DNA from: Mycolicibacterium nivoides
GTDB taxonomy: Bacteria > Actinomycetota > Actinomycetes > Mycobacteriales > Mycobacteriaceae
Length of the DNA stretch: 64,000 nucleotides
Assembly (NCBI RefSeq): GCF_003855255.1
Contig: NZ_CP034072.1
Coordinates: 6,841,962 to 6,905,961 of the forward strand
Direction of reading: 5' to 3'
The notes beneath the pieces are model-generated. The model worked only from the letters and a program-made list of their open reading frames with translations, did not search any database and was not told where the DNA came from. The position numbers and the translations under genes are program-made. Numbering within the stretch: position 1 is the stretch's first letter; each line of letters opens with the position of its first letter. Of the stretch, positions 27,870-38,361 are shown one piece after another.

Positions 27870-28679
27870 TCAGCGGTACGCGGTCAGCCGGGCGATCAGG
27901 GCGACCGCACCGTCGTCGCCGATGGCCTGCGCATCGGCTACACCGGAGCTTCGTCCGGTGCGTAATGCCCTTGCCTCATAACGGGATTCGTTGCCACCGC
28001 GGAACTGGCGCAGATAGTTGACCCGCAATGAGGCCGTCTGCCATGGCGCACCGGTGCCGTCGCTGAGGGCGGCCGAGCCCACGAGTTCGAGCGCCGCCGC
28101 GGACACCCCGCCGTGCACGATGCCGATGCTGTTGTTGATGACGGGATCCGGCAGCTGCCGCAACACCGCAGCCTGGCCGCCGGTCTCGGCGACCTCGACC
28201 GACATGCGGTCTTCCAGGGCAGCGGGTGGGATTCCCTCGGTCGAGCTCGAGGGCCAGGCGACGATGTGTCCCGGAACGTGGATGTGAAAGGACCGCACCG
28301 TCGCGGTCCCCACCAACTGGCCGCTGTGCGTCAGCTCGGACAGGCTCAGCGAACCCGTGCCCTTCGGGCCGAACGGCCGTGCACTCGCGACCACGGGCTC
28401 CTCCGGCGCGGCCGCGACGAGCTCGAGCGCGTGCGGGGTCAGCTCGATGGCCAGCTCGCTGGACACCGTCCACTCGTCTTCATCGCGGCGATAGTGGTTG
28501 ACCAGGCCGCCGATGTGGTCGACCAGCATCGCCAGCGGGGCGGCGGTCGGGACGTGCGTCAGCGGATTGAGCAGACCGCCCACGGGTATGGAGGCCACGC
28601 AGCGGTCCGGGCCCTCCTCAAGGGTTTGGACGCCCATGCGGCCCAGCGGGGTGTTCAGCGGATAGTGCATCGCCGTCAA
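27870..28679 (-). CDS. Double-hotdog acyl-CoA thioesterase family protein
   Basis: 269 residues made of two hotdog domains in one chain (about 1-130 and 140-269). The second carries the PaaI-type signature NNSIGIVHGGVSAAALELVGS with the HGG motif; the first has LAMLVDHIGGLVNHY. Hydrolyses an acyl- or aryl-CoA thioester; chain preference unknown. Between it and aqpZ lie 114 bases without recognisable features. It is divergent from the copper ATPase gene, with 53 bases that contain the CsoR-type operator. Confidence 0.85.
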   Translation of the reverse strand: MTAMHYPLNTPLGRMGVQTLEEGPDRCVASIPVGGLLNPLTHVPTAAPLAMLVDHIGGLVNHYRRDEDEWTVSSELAIELTPHALELVAAAPEEPVVASARPFGPKGTGSLSLSELTHSGQLVGTATVRSFHIHVPGHIVAWPSSSTEGIPPAALEDRMSVEVAETGGQAAVLRQLPDPVINNSIGIVHGGVSAAALELVGSAALSDGTGAPWQTASLRVNYLRQFRGGNESRYEARALRTGRSSGVADAQAIGDDGAVALIARLTAYR

Positions 28680-28704
28680 CAGTTACGCCCATCACGGTGG
28701 CCAG

Positions 28705-28721
28705 ATACCCCCTAGGGGTAT
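28705..28721. promoter_or_regulatory. CsoR/RicR-type copper operator
   Basis: ATACCCCCTAGGGGTAT: perfect ATACCCC/GGGGTAT arms around a 3-base centre, the pattern of CsoR-family sites (TACCC...GGGTA) in mycobacteria. It ends 11 bases before the ATG of the CopB-type ATPase, so copper-dependent derepression is expected. Confidence 0.7.
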
Positions 28722-28732
28722 ACAGTGGCGAC

Positions 28733-30790
28733 ATGACCACGACCGAACACGCGATGCACGAGCACGAACACACCGGTCACGAGGGGCATGGCGGCCACGG
28801 CGACCATGTCGCGCAGTTCCGGAGGTTGTTCTGGGTCATGGCCGCGCTGGCCGTGCCGACCGTCGCACTCTCACCGATGTTCGCGATGCTCCTCGGCTAC
28901 GACCTACCGAGTTTCCCCGGGGCACGCTGGATCTCGCCGGTGCTCGGCACGGTCATGTACGTATGGGGCGGCCGGCCGTTCCTGACCGGCGCGATCAGCG
29001 AGATACGTTCGCGCGCACCGGGAATGATGCTGTTGATCGGACTGGCGATCACGGTCGCGTTCATCTCGTCGTGGGGGGCCAGCCTCGGGGTGCTGCACCA
29101 CGAGCTGGACTTCTGGTGGGAGCTCGCGCTGCTGATCGTGATCATGCTGCTGGGCCACTGGATCGAGATGCGGTCGCTGGCCCAGACCACTTCGGCACTC
29201 GACTCGCTGGCCGCGCTGCTGCCCGACGAGGCCGAGCGCGTCGAGAACGACGGCGATGCCGAGCAGGTGGTGACCGTGGCCCCGGCGGATCTACAGGTCG
29301 GCGACCTGGTGATCGTTCGGCCGGGCGGCAGCGTGCCCGTCGACGGCCGCATCGTCGACGGTGCCGCCGACATGGATGAGTCGATGGTGACGGGCGAGTC
29401 GCGGACGGTGCGCCGAAGTGCTGGTGACGACGTCGTCGCGGGAACCGTCGCCACCGACTCCGGACTGCGGATCCGGGTGACGGCCGTCGGCGACGACACC
29501 GCGCTGGCCGGCATCCAACGGTTGGTCGGCGAGGCGATGAACTCCTCGTCCCGGGCGCAGCGCCTGGCCGACCGGGCCGCGGGCTGGCTGTTCTGGTTCG
29601 CGCTGGGTTCGGCGGTGCTGACGGCGCTGGCGTGGACCCTGTTGGGCGAACCCGACCAGGCCGTCGTCCGCACGATCACGGTGCTGGTCATCGCGTGCCC
29701 GCACGCCCTGGGCCTGGCCATCCCGCTGGTGGTGTCCATCGCGACCGAGCGGGCCGCCCGGGGCGGGGTGCTGATCAAGGACCGCCTGGCGCTGGAGACC
29801 ATGCGCACTGTCGGCGCGGTGCTGTTCGACAAGACCGGAACCCTCACCAAGGGGGAGCCGGCCGTCACCGCGGTGGTGGCCACGGACCGGCCGGAGAACG
29901 AGGTGCTGGCATTGGCGGCGGCCGCGGAGGCGGATTCCGAACACCCGCTGGCCCGCGCCATCGTCGCGGCGGCACAGCACCGCGGCCTCGACATCCCGGC
30001 GGCGAGCGATTTCAGTTCCTCTCCCGCGGTCGGGGTCAGCGCCCTGGTCGGTGGGCAGCGCGTGCAGGTCGGCGGGCCCGCGCTACTCGAACAGGCCGGG
30101 CAGACCCCGCTGCCGGACACCGTCCGGTGGGATGGCGCCACCGTGCTGCACGTCCTGGTCGACGGGAGCGTGGCCGGCGCGTTGGCCCTGGCCGACGAGA
30201 TCCGGCCGGAATCCCGTCAGGCCGTCGACGCACTGCACGCGCTGGGCATCGAAGTGGTGATGATCACTGGCGACGCCGCTCCGGTGGCCTCCGCGGTGGC
30301 CTCAAAGCTGGGTATCGACCGCGTATTCGCAGGTGTACGGCCTGAAGACAAGGCCGCCAAGGTCGCCGAACTCCAGCGCGAAGGCCTGAAGGTGGCCATG
30401 GTGGGCGACGGCGTCAACGATGCGCCCGCACTGGCCGCCGCGGACGTCGGCATCGCCATCGGCGCGGGTACCGACGTCGCCATCGCGTCGGCGGGCGTCA
30501 TTCTGGCGAGCTCGGACCCACGATCGGTGCTCTCGGTCATCGAGCTTTCCCGGCAGTCCTACCGGAAGATGAAGCAGAACCTTTGGTGGGCAGCGGGTTA
30601 CAACCTGATCTCGGTCCCGTTGGCCGCCGGTGTGGCCGCGCCGCTGGGTTTTGTAATGCCCATGTCCGTCGGAGCGATATTGATGTCAGCGTCGACGGTT
30701 GTCGTGGCACTCAATGCGCAGTCGCTACGTCGCCTCGACTTGCGGCCCGAGGCCGGCGTGCGCAGCGTTACGCAGGTCTCGGGGCGCTGA
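28733..30790 (+). CDS. Copper-translocating P-type ATPase, CopB-like (P1B-3)
   Basis: 685 residues from ATG 28733. Histidine-rich N-terminus (nine His in residues 6-25) instead of a CxxC HMA domain. P-type landmarks: TGES in the actuator domain, CPH metal site C322-P323-H324 in helix 6, phosphorylated D366 in DKTGTLTKG, hinge MVGDGVNDAPAL, and about eight membrane helices. CPH plus the His-rich head assigns it to the CopB group, which exports Cu2+/Cu+ rather than Zn. The CsoR-type operator directly upstream supports copper control. An in-frame ATG 12 codons upstream would place the operator inside the gene and is not preferred. Confidence 0.93.
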   Translation: MTTTEHAMHEHEHTGHEGHGGHGDHVAQFRRLFWVMAALAVPTVALSPMFAMLLGYDLPSFPGARWISPVLGTVMYVWGGRPFLTGAISEIRSRAPGMMLLIGLAITVAFISSWGASLGVLHHELDFWWELALLIVIMLLGHWIEMRSLAQTTSALDSLAALLPDEAERVENDGDAEQVVTVAPADLQVGDLVIVRPGGSVPVDGRIVDGAADMDESMVTGESRTVRRSAGDDVVAGTVATDSGLRIRVTAVGDDTALAGIQRLVGEAMNSSSRAQRLADRAAGWLFWFALGSAVLTALAWTLLGEPDQAVVRTITVLVIACPHALGLAIPLVVSIATERAARGGVLIKDRLALETMRTVGAVLFDKTGTLTKGEPAVTAVVATDRPENEVLALAAAAEADSEHPLARAIVAAAQHRGLDIPAASDFSSSPAVGVSALVGGQRVQVGGPALLEQAGQTPLPDTVRWDGATVLHVLVDGSVAGALALADEIRPESRQAVDALHALGIEVVMITGDAAPVASAVASKLGIDRVFAGVRPEDKAAKVAELQREGLKVAMVGDGVNDAPALAAADVGIAIGAGTDVAIASAGVILASSDPRSVLSVIELSRQSYRKMKQNLWWAAGYNLISVPLAAGVAAPLGFVMPMSVGAILMSASTVVVALNAQSLRRLDLRPEAGVRSVTQVSGR

Positions 30791-31185
30791 CTGTGCAAAT
30801 CTAAGAATCTGACTAAGCTTTCCTGCAAATATCAATAGTGGGTATAACAGCACTATAACGACATATTTATATGCACCCAGCAAATAAATATGATGATTGG
30901 AGCAGTGGTTGACCCGGAAGGGGGGTGGGGGTCCCCCTGTTGGGAATGCGTGAAATATCAAGGGCCGCAATGTGATTGACCATCTCTGCGACTGGTCTGT
31001 CCGCAGGGCTGAAAGCCGCCGACGGAGTATCGTTAGGCTTAGCTAAGTTGGCATCTGCCACGGTAGTTGCCTTATCGTTTTCTCCACTTATGGCGTGTGG
31101 GACATAGCCGTCGTCCAGTGCTGCACGGAGGCCACCCACGCCGAGCCGGCTTCTTCGTAGAAGCGTGTTGAAGGGCAAGGTGGGA
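30791..31185. other. 395-base non-coding region before gltB
   Basis: Markedly AT-richer than the neighbours in its first half (30800-30895), then a GGGGG-T-CCCCC hairpin (30927-30937), and a 19-base sequence at 31033-31051 that starts TTAGG and contains GCTAA, matching the IdeR consensus at 12 of 19 positions only. It probably holds the gltB promoter and a long leader; no ORF with a convincing start is seen. Confidence 0.5.
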
Positions 31186-34100
31186 ATGGCGCCCAGCAAG
31201 GTCGGGCTGTACAACCCCGCATACGAACATGATGCGTGCGGTGTGGCAATGGTGGCAGACATTCATGGTCGCCGCAGCCGGGACATCGTGGACAAGGCCA
31301 TCACGGCACTGGTGAACCTAGAGCACCGCGGTGCCCAGGGCGCCGAGCCGAACACCGGCGATGGCGCCGGCATTCTGCTGCAGGTCCCGGACTCGTTCCT
31401 GCGTGAGGTCGTCGACTTCCAGCTCCCGGAGCCCGGTAGCTACGCCACCGGTATGGCCTTCCTCCCGCAGTCGTCGCGCGACGCGGCCGCGGCAGCCGAA
31501 GCCGTCGAGAAGATCGTCGAAGCCGAGGGCCTGCAGGTGCTGGGCTGGCGCGAGGTGCCCACCGACGACTCGTCACTGGGCGCACTGGCCCGTGACGCCA
31601 TGCCGACGTTCCGGCAGCTGTTCATCGGCGGTGCCTCCGGCATGGACCTGGAGCGCAAGGCGTACGTCGTGCGCAAGCGGGCCGAACACGAGCTGGGCAC
31701 CAAGGGCCCGGGCCAGGACGGCCCCGGTCGCGAGACGGTGTACTTCCCGAGCCTGTCCGGCCAGACCTTCGTCTACAAGGGCATGCTGACCACCCCGCAG
31801 CTCAAGGCCTTCTACCTGGACCTGCAGGACGACCGGATGACCAGCGCGCTGGGCATCGTGCACTCCCGCTTCTCCACCAACACGTTCCCGTCCTGGCCGT
31901 TGGCCCACCCGTTCCGGCGGATCGCCCACAACGGCGAGATCAACACCGTCACGGGCAACGAGAACTGGATGCGCGCACGTGAGGCGCTGATCCGCACCGA
32001 GGTGTTCGGCACCGACGGACTCGACAAGATCGTCCCGGTCTGTACCCCCGGCGCGTCGGACACCGCGCGCTTCGACGAGGTGCTCGAGCTGCTGCACCTC
32101 GGCGGCCGCAGCCTGCCGCACGCCGTGCTGATGATGATCCCCGAGGCGTGGGAACGCCACGAGTCGATGGATCCCGCCCGCCGCGCCTTCTACGAATTCC
32201 ACGACTCGCTGATGGAGCCCTGGGACGGCCCGGCCTCGGTGTGCTTCACCGACGGCACCGTCATCGGCGCCGTGCTGGACCGCAACGGCCTGCGCCCCTC
32301 CCGCATCTGGGTGACCGACGACGGCCTCGTCGTGATGGCATCCGAAGCCGGCGTGCTGCCGCTCGACCCGTCCACCGTCGTCCAGAAGCTGCGCCTGCAG
32401 CCCGGCCGGATGTTCCTGGTGGACACCGCCCAGGGCCGCATCGTCTCCGACGAGGAGATCAAGGCTCAGCTGGCCAGTGAGCAGCCCTACCAGGAATGGA
32501 TCGAGGCGGGCCTGTTCCCCCTCGACGAGCTGCCGCCGGGTGACTATGTCCGGATGCCGCACCACCGCGTGGTGCTGCGCCAGCAGATCTTCGGCTACAC
32601 CTACGAGGAACTGAACTTGCTGGTGGCGCCCATGGCGCGCACCGGGGCCGAGGCGCTGGGTTCGATGGGCACCGACACCCCGGTCGCCATCCTCTCGGCG
32701 CGGCCGCGGATGCTGTTCGACTACTTCCAGCAGCTGTTCGCCCAGGTCACCAACCCGCCGCTGGACGCCATCCGCGAAGAGGTGGTCACCAGCCTTCAGG
32801 GTGTCATCGGACCCGAAGGCGACCTGCTCAACCCCGGTCCGGAATCGTGCCGGCAGATCGTGCTCCCGCAGCCGATCCTGCGCAACGCCGACCTGTCCAA
32901 GCTGATCTGCGTCGACCCCGACCATGAGGTCCGGGGCCACAAGCACGGCATGCGCGCCGCGGTGATCCGTTGCCTGTACCCGGTCAACCGGGGCGGCCAG
33001 GGCCTCAAAGAGGCGCTGGACAACGTCCGCGCCAAGGTCTCGGAGGCGATCCGCGAGGGCGCCCGCATCATCGTGCTGTCCGACCGCGAATCCAACGAGA
33101 CCATGGCGCCGATCCCGTCGCTGCTGTCCGTGGCCGCGGTGCATCACCACCTGGTCCGCGAGCGCACCCGCACCAAGGTCGGCCTGGTGGTCGAGGCCGG
33201 TGACGCCCGCGAGGTGCACCACATGGCCATGCTGTGCGGCTTCGGTGCCGCCGCGGTCAACCCGTACATGGCCTTCGAGTCGATCGAGGACATGGTCGAC
33301 CGGGGTGTGATCTCCGGAATCAACAGCGACAAGGCCAAGGCCAACTACGTCAAGGCCGCGGGCAAGGGCGTGCTCAAGGTGATGTCCAAGATGGGCATCT
33401 CCACCCTGGCGTCCTACACCGGTGCGCAGCTGTTCCAGGCGATCGGCATCTCCCAGGAAGTGCTCGACCAGTACTTCACCGGGCTGAGCTGCCCGGTGGG
33501 CGGCATCGACCTCGACGACATCGCTGCCGACGTCGCAACCCGCCACTCACTGGCCTACCTGGACCGCCCCGACGAGCGCGCCCACCGCGAGCTCGAGGTC
33601 GGCGGCGAGTACCAGTGGCGCCGTGAGGGCGAGTACCACCTGTTCAACCCGGACACAGTGTTCAAGCTCCAGCACTCCACCCGCACCGGTCAGTACTCGA
33701 TCTTCAAGGAGTACACCGCGCTGGTCGACGACCAGAGTGAGCGGATGGCCTCGCTGCGTGGCCTGCTGAAGTTCAAGGACGGTGTCCGCCAGCCGATCTC
33801 GATCGACGAGGTGGAACCCGCCTCCGAGATCGTCAAGCGCTTCTCCACCGGCGCCATGAGCTACGGCTCGATCTCGGCCGAAGCACACGAGACCCTGGCC
33901 ATCGCGATGAACCGCCTCGGCGGCCGGTCGAACTCGGGTGAGGGCGGCGAAAGCGTCGACCGGTTCGACCCCGACGAGAACGGTGACTGGCGCCGCAGCG
34001 CCATCAAGCAGGTGGCCTCCGGCCGGTTCGGTGTGACCAGCCACTACCTGACCAACTGCTCCGACATCCAGATCAAGATGGCCCAGGGCGCGAAACCTGG

Positions 34101-35775
34101 TGAGGGTGGCCAGCTTCCGGGACACAAGGTGTACCCGTGGGTGGCCGAGGTGCGGCACTCGACCCCGGGTGTCGGTCTGATCTCGCCGCCGCCGCACCAC
34201 GACATCTACTCGATCGAGGATCTGGCACAGCTGATCCACGACCTGAAGAACGCCAACCCGGCCGCTCGTGTGCACGTGAAGCTGGTTTCGGAGAACGGTG
34301 TCGGAACGGTCGCCGCGGGTGTCTCCAAGGCACACGCCGACGTCGTGCTGATCTCCGGCCACGACGGCGGTACCGGTGCCACCCCGCTCACCTCGATGAA
34401 GCACGCCGGTGCGCCGTGGGAGTTGGGCCTGGCCGAGACTCAGCAGACCCTGCTGCTCAACGGCCTGCGTGACCGCATCGTGGTGCAGGTCGACGGTCAG
34501 CTCAAGACCGGCCGCGACGTCGTGGTCGCCGCGCTGCTTGGCGCCGAGGAATTCGGTTTCGCCACTGCGCCGCTGGTGGTTTCGGGCTGCATCATGATGC
34601 GCGTCTGCCACCTCGACACCTGCCCGGTGGGTGTGGCCACCCAGAACCCGGTGCTGCGTGAGCGGTTCAACGGCAAGCCCGAGTTCGTCGAGAACTTCTT
34701 CATGTTCATCGCCGAAGAAGTCCGTGAACTCATGGCGCAGTTGGGCTTCCGCACCGTCAACGAGATGGTCGGTCAGGTCGGCGCGCTGGATACCACCCGG
34801 GCCGCCGAGCACTGGAAGGCGCACAAGCTGGACCTGACGCCGGTGCTGTACGAGCCCGAGTCGGCGTTCATGAACCAGGACCTGTACTGCAGCTCGCGTC
34901 AGGACCACGGCCTGGACAAGGCACTGGATCAGCAGCTGATCACCCAGAGCCGCGAGGCCCTGGACTCCGGCTCGTCGGTGCGCTTTTCGACGAAGATCAC
35001 CAACGTCAACCGCACGGTGGGCACCATGCTCGGTCACGAGGTCACCAAGGCCTATGGCGGGCAGGGACTTCCGGACGGCACCATCGACATCACGTTCGAC
35101 GGGTCGGCCGGCAACAGCTTCGGCGCGTTCGTGCCCAAGGGCATCACACTGCGGGTCTACGGCGACGCCAACGACTATGTCGGCAAGGGTCTGTCGGGTG
35201 GCCGCATCGTGGTCCGCCCGGCCGACGAAGCACCGGCCGGCTTTGCCGCCGAGGACAACATCATCGCCGGCAACGTGGTGCTCTTCGGCGCCACCAGCGG
35301 CGAGGCGTTCCTGCGCGGCCAGGTCGGCGAGCGGTTCGCGGTCCGTAACTCCGGCGCCCACGCGGTCGTCGAAGGTGTCGGCGACCACGGCTGCGAGTAC
35401 ATGACCGGCGGCAAGGTCGTCATCCTCGGACCCACCGGCCGCAACTTCGCGGCGGGTATGTCCGGCGGTGTCGCCTACGTCTACGACCCGGCAGGCGTGC
35501 TGGGCGAGAACCTGAACACCGAGATGGTGGAGCTGGAAGCCCTCGAGGCCGCTGATGTCGAGTGGCTGCACGGCATCCTCACAGCCCATGTCGACGCAAC
35601 CGATTCGGCTGTGGGACAACGGGTCCTAGACTCCTGGGATGGATCGGATGGAGCGTTGAAGCATTTTGTGAAGGTCATGCCGCGCGACTACAAGCGCGTG
35701 CTGGCCGCGATCGCCGAAGCCGAACAGGCCGGCGTCAATGTGGACGAGGCGATCATGGCGGCGGCCAATGGCTGA
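31186..35775 (+). CDS. gltB: Glutamate synthase large subunit
   Basis: 1529 residues, the alpha subunit of NADPH-dependent GOGAT, which makes two glutamate from glutamine and 2-oxoglutarate. N-terminal Ntn amidotransferase with Cys18 ([11 protein letters not shown]), which becomes the first residue after propeptide removal; then the central domain, the FMN-binding synthase barrel, and the 3Fe-4S cluster cysteines in [19 protein letters not shown]; a C-terminal beta-helix ([21 protein letters not shown]). The start is ATG 31186 ([16 protein letters not shown]), collinear with M. tuberculosis GltB; the frame extends to 31165 through GTG and TTG codons. gltD overlaps it by 8 bases, so both are one transcript. 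Confidence 0.97.
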   Translation: MAPSKVGLYNPAYEHDACGVAMVADIHGRRSRDIVDKAITALVNLEHRGAQGAEPNTGDGAGILLQVPDSFLREVVDFQLPEPGSYATGMAFLPQSSRDAAAAAEAVEKIVEAEGLQVLGWREVPTDDSSLGALARDAMPTFRQLFIGGASGMDLERKAYVVRKRAEHELGTKGPGQDGPGRETVYFPSLSGQTFVYKGMLTTPQLKAFYLDLQDDRMTSALGIVHSRFSTNTFPSWPLAHPFRRIAHNGEINTVTGNENWMRAREALIRTEVFGTDGLDKIVPVCTPGASDTARFDEVLELLHLGGRSLPHAVLMMIPEAWERHESMDPARRAFYEFHDSLMEPWDGPASVCFTDGTVIGAVLDRNGLRPSRIWVTDDGLVVMASEAGVLPLDPSTVVQKLRLQPGRMFLVDTAQGRIVSDEEIKAQLASEQPYQEWIEAGLFPLDELPPGDYVRMPHHRVVLRQQIFGYTYEELNLLVAPMARTGAEALGSMGTDTPVAILSARPRMLFDYFQQLFAQVTNPPLDAIREEVVTSLQGVIGPEGDLLNPGPESCRQIVLPQPILRNADLSKLICVDPDHEVRGHKHGMRAAVIRCLYPVNRGGQGLKEALDNVRAKVSEAIREGARIIVLSDRESNETMAPIPSLLSVAAVHHHLVRERTRTKVGLVVEAGDAREVHHMAMLCGFGAAAVNPYMAFESIEDMVDRGVISGINSDKAKANYVKAAGKGVLKVMSKMGISTLASYTGAQLFQAIGISQEVLDQYFTGLSCPVGGIDLDDIAADVATRHSLAYLDRPDERAHRELEVGGEYQWRREGEYHLFNPDTVFKLQHSTRTGQYSIFKEYTALVDDQSERMASLRGLLKFKDGVRQPISIDEVEPASEIVKRFSTGAMSYGSISAEAHETLAIAMNRLGGRSNSGEGGESVDRFDPDENGDWRRSAIKQVASGRFGVTSHYLTNCSDIQIKMAQGAKPGEGGQLPGHKVYPWVAEVRHSTPGVGLISPPPHHDIYSIEDLAQLIHDLKNANPAARVHVKLVSENGVGTVAAGVSKAHADVVLISGHDGGTGATPLTSMKHAGAPWELGLAETQQTLLLNGLRDRIVVQVDGQLKTGRDVVVAALLGAEEFGFATAPLVVSGCIMMRVCHLDTCPVGVATQNPVLRERFNGKPEFVENFFMFIAEEVRELMAQLGFRTVNEMVGQVGALDTTRAAEHWKAHKLDLTPVLYEPESAFMNQDLYCSSRQDHGLDKALDQQLITQSREALDSGSSVRFSTKITNVNRTVGTMLGHEVTKAYGGQGLPDGTIDITFDGSAGNSFGAFVPKGITLRVYGDANDYVGKGLSGGRIVVRPADEAPAGFAAEDNIIAGNVVLFGATSGEAFLRGQVGERFAVRNSGAHAVVEGVGDHGCEYMTGGKVVILGPTGRNFAAGMSGGVAYVYDPAGVLGENLNTEMVELEALEAADVEWLHGILTAHVDATDSAVGQRVLDSWDGSDGALKHFVKVMPRDYKRVLAAIAEAEQAGVNVDEAIMAAANG

Positions 35776-37234
35776 TCCGCGCGGTTTCCTCAAGCACACC
35801 TCCAAGGAGCTTCCGTCCCGCCGGCCGGTTCCGCTGCGGCTGAAGGACTGGAAAGAGGTCTACGAGGACTTCTCCCACGATTCCTTGCAGGACCAGGCAT
35901 CGCGATGCATGGACTGCGGTATCCCGTTCTGCCACAACGGCTGCCCGCTGGGGAACCTGATCCCCGAGTGGAACGACCTGGTCTACAAGGACCGGTGGCG
36001 CGACGCGATCGAGCGGCTGCACGCCACAAACAACTTCCCGGAGTTCACCGGACGGCTCTGCCCCGCACCGTGTGAGGCATCGTGCGTCCTGGGCATCAAC
36101 CAGGATCCGGTCACCATCAAGCAGGTCGAGGTCGAGATCATCGACAACGCCTTCGACCAGGGCTGGGTCGTTCCGAAAATGCCCGATGTGCAGACCGGTA
36201 AGAAGGTCGCCGTCGTCGGGTCCGGACCGGCCGGACTGGCCGCCGCCCAGCAGCTGACCCGGGCCGGCCACACCGTCACGGTGTTCGAGCGTGCCGACCG
36301 CATCGGCGGTCTGCTGCGCTACGGCATCCCCGAGTTCAAGATGGAAAAGCGCCACATCGACCGGCGTCTGGAGCAGATGGCTGCCGAGGGCACCCAGTTC
36401 CGGCCCGGCGTCAACGTCGGCGTCGACATCACAGTGGCCCAGCTGCGGCTGAACTACGACGCGGTCGTGCTGGCCGGCGGAGCGACCGCATGGCGCGATC
36501 TGCCGGTCCCGGGTCGCGAGCTCGACGGCATCCACCAGGCCATGGAGTTCCTGCCCTGGGCCAACCGCGTGCAGCTCGGCGATGACGTCCTCGACGAGAA
36601 CGGCCAGCCGCCGATCACCGCCAAGGACAAGCACGTCATCATCATCGGCGGTGGCGACACCGGCGCGGACTGTCTCGGCACCTCGCACCGTCAGGGCGCG
36701 GCCAGCATCCACCAGTTCGAGATCATGCCGCGCCCGCCGGAGACCCGCGCCGACTCGACCCCGTGGCCGACCTACCCGCTGATGTTCCGGGTGTCCTCGG
36801 CCCACGAAGAGGGCGGCGATCGCGTGTTCTCGGTCAACACCGAGGAATTCACCGGCGCCGATGGTCACGTGACCGGCCTGCGTGCGCACGAGGTCAAGAT
36901 GAACGCCGGCAAGTTCGAGAAGGTCGAAGGGACCGACTTCGAGCTCAAGGCCGACCTGGTGTTGCTCGCGATGGGCTTCGTCGGGCCGGAGAAGGAAGGT
37001 CTGCTGACCAAGCTCGGTGTCGAGCTGACCGACCGCGGAAACGTCTCGCGCGACAACAACTTCCAGACCTCGGTGCCCGGCGTCTTCGTCGCCGGTGACA
37101 TGGGTCGCGGGCAGTCGCTGATCGTGTGGGCGATCGCCGAGGGCCGGGCCGCTGCCGCGGGCGTGGATCGTTACCTGATGGGCAACACCGCCCTGCCGGT
37201 GCCGATCAAGCCCACTGCCGCACCGCAGCGCTAG
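35768..37234 (+). CDS. gltD: Glutamate synthase small subunit
   Basis: 488 residues, the same size as M. tuberculosis GltD. Delivers electrons from NADPH through FAD and two 4Fe-4S clusters to GltB. Cysteine motifs in the N-terminal domain: [17 protein letters not shown] and [18 protein letters not shown] site [22 protein letters not shown] site [16 protein letters not shown], and second FAD contact [17 protein letters not shown] 35768 lies inside the end of gltB, giving translational coupling. Its stop overlaps the convergent LuxR-type gene by 4 bases. Confidence 0.97.
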   Translation: MADPRGFLKHTSKELPSRRPVPLRLKDWKEVYEDFSHDSLQDQASRCMDCGIPFCHNGCPLGNLIPEWNDLVYKDRWRDAIERLHATNNFPEFTGRLCPAPCEASCVLGINQDPVTIKQVEVEIIDNAFDQGWVVPKMPDVQTGKKVAVVGSGPAGLAAAQQLTRAGHTVTVFERADRIGGLLRYGIPEFKMEKRHIDRRLEQMAAEGTQFRPGVNVGVDITVAQLRLNYDAVVLAGGATAWRDLPVPGRELDGIHQAMEFLPWANRVQLGDDVLDENGQPPITAKDKHVIIIGGGDTGADCLGTSHRQGAASIHQFEIMPRPPETRADSTPWPTYPLMFRVSSAHEEGGDRVFSVNTEEFTGADGHVTGLRAHEVKMNAGKFEKVEGTDFELKADLVLLAMGFVGPEKEGLLTKLGVELTDRGNVSRDNNFQTSVPGVFVAGDMGRGQSLIVWAIAEGRAAAAGVDRYLMGNTALPVPIKPTAAPQR

Positions 37235-37791
37235 CCGTGTAACAGACGGGTGAGCAGTTCGGTCCGCGAATGCACGGCCGACTTTCGATAGACGTGCTGC
37301 AGATGGCTCTTCACCGTCGGAACACTGATGAACAGGGCGCGCGAGATATCGCCGTTACTCGCGCCCTGTGCGAGTAGTTCGACGACGTCGCGCTCGCGGG
37401 CGGACAGTTGCCAATGTTCGGGAACAGCAGAAGAATTCGGTGCGCTCGGCAGTTGACCGAGCATGCAGTACGACTGCTCGACAAATCCGTGGGACTTCTG
37501 CAGGAACTGGATCTCATCTTTTGTGAAGTCGCCGTCCTTGGCGCTCTTCAGCAGCGAGACCCCGGCCACGATGCGACCGGCATGGCGCAGGTACAGCTCC
37601 GCCTCGTACCGGTAGCCCATCGGGCGGAAGAACCCTGCGTAGTAGTCGGTTCTGTCCAATCGCTGTCCGAGATCGCTCGACGTCGCCAGCTCAGCTCCGG
37701 ACCCCGCGAACCTGCGGGGATGAAACGGGTCCAACTCGTGGAAATAGCCGGTGTACGGGCCGTTGTCCTCGGGACGGATCCGGTCGAACAC
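37231..37791 (-). CDS. LuxR-type response regulator, N-terminus probably missing
   Basis: 186 residues from GTG 37791. The C-terminal 60 residues are a clear LuxR HTH (LSARERDVVELLAQGASNGDI, SVPTVKSHLQHVYRK). The N-terminal part is a GAF-like or unknown fold (YTGYFHELDPFHPRRF, EAELYLRHAGRIVAGVSLL). The reading frame remains open with protein-like sequence (QVPSQPAPGNRCAGEHV) up to a stop at about 37850 without any start codon, so the gene looks 5'-truncated or the true start is non-canonical. Regulated genes unknown. Convergent with gltD. Confidence 0.65.
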   Translation of the reverse strand: MFDRIRPEDNGPYTGYFHELDPFHPRRFAGSGAELATSSDLGQRLDRTDYYAGFFRPMGYRYEAELYLRHAGRIVAGVSLLKSAKDGDFTKDEIQFLQKSHGFVEQSYCMLGQLPSAPNSSAVPEHWQLSARERDVVELLAQGASNGDISRALFISVPTVKSHLQHVYRKSAVHSRTELLTRLLHG

Positions 37792-38103
37792 GTGCTCGCC
37801 GGCGCACCGGTTTCCCGGAGCAGGCTGACTGGGGACCTGAACTTCAGAGATTTCTTAATTAACTGATGTGTCCTGTATCACAGTTCCTCGGGGCGCTGAC
37901 CGGCGGTGAAAAGTGATCCAAGTCTCTTATTTTGTCGCTCACGCCGCCACATTCGTCTCAGGAGTCCCATAAGAAACATCAGATTTTTCTTCGGCGTGGC
38001 TCACGCTGTTTGCCGGATGACGGGTATCTAATGACGTGGTGAGAGTGCTGCGGTAACGTAGAACTACGGGTACAGCAACCAGTAATTCGCAGGAGTGATC
38101 ACC
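37792..38103. other. Non-coding region between the LuxR gene and the 46-codon ORF
   Basis: About 310 bases, AT-richer than the average, with no gene above 20 codons that has a ribosome site. It must hold the promoters of the divergent LuxR-type gene and of the small ORF at 38104. GGGTAT (38029-38034) and GGGTAC (38069-38074) look like SigF-type -10 elements, but no GTTT partner at the right distance is present. Confidence 0.4.
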
Positions 38104-38244
38104 GTGTACATCAATCCGATCAGTCGGTCACGGATGGGTCGTATTGCCTGGTCATTGTTCCGTCATCCGATGAAGAGCCGTGAGTTTCCGGCCAAGAACG
38201 AACGCCTGGCCACGGCGGACGAGCTACTTCGCTTCGGTGTTTGA
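38104..38244 (+). CDS. 46-residue small protein, unannotated-type ORF
   Basis: GTG start at 38104 with AGGAG 7 bases before it, stop TGA at 38242-38244. The sequence begins MYINPISRSRMGRIAWSLFR, is followed by HPMKSREFPAKNERLA and ends TADELLRFGV. Basic, with one amphipathic or weakly hydrophobic stretch (RIAWSLFRHP). It has the base use of a coding region and is followed by a good hairpin at 38311-38350. I recognise no family; it may be a small regulator or envelope protein. Confidence 0.55.
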   Translation: MYINPISRSRMGRIAWSLFRHPMKSREFPAKNERLATADELLRFGV

Positions 38245-38310
38245 CGGGTATCCGTCACGCCGGCCCGGGGTGGAGTGCGCCCCGTTGCTGTTTTTCGACT
38301 GAAATGGACA

Positions 38311-38350
38311 ACGCCCTCGAACCGACGCGATAGCGCCGATCCGAGGGCGT
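38311..38350. terminator. Bidirectional hairpin between the small ORF and the F420 gene
   Basis: ACGCCCTCG (38311-38319) pairs perfectly with CGAGGGCGT (38342-38350) across a 22-base loop that can form inner pairs. It lies between the small ORF and the convergent LLM gene, which ends at 38362. Confidence 0.6.
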
Positions 38351-38361
38351 AGCCGTATGCG

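Noticed and set aside
30927..30937. GGGGG-T-CCCCC as a terminator of the copper ATPase
   Set aside because: Loop of one base is sterically impossible as such and the arm is short; might be part of a larger structure but is not convincing.
31573..35619. Long open frames opposite to gltB
   Set aside because: GltB is unmistakable; the reverse frames of high-GC genes stay open by codon bias alone and contain no known fold.
38029..38074. SigF-like -10 elements GGGTAT and GGGTAC before the small ORF
   Set aside because: No GTTT-type -35 at 15-17 bases distance, so promoter type cannot be assigned.
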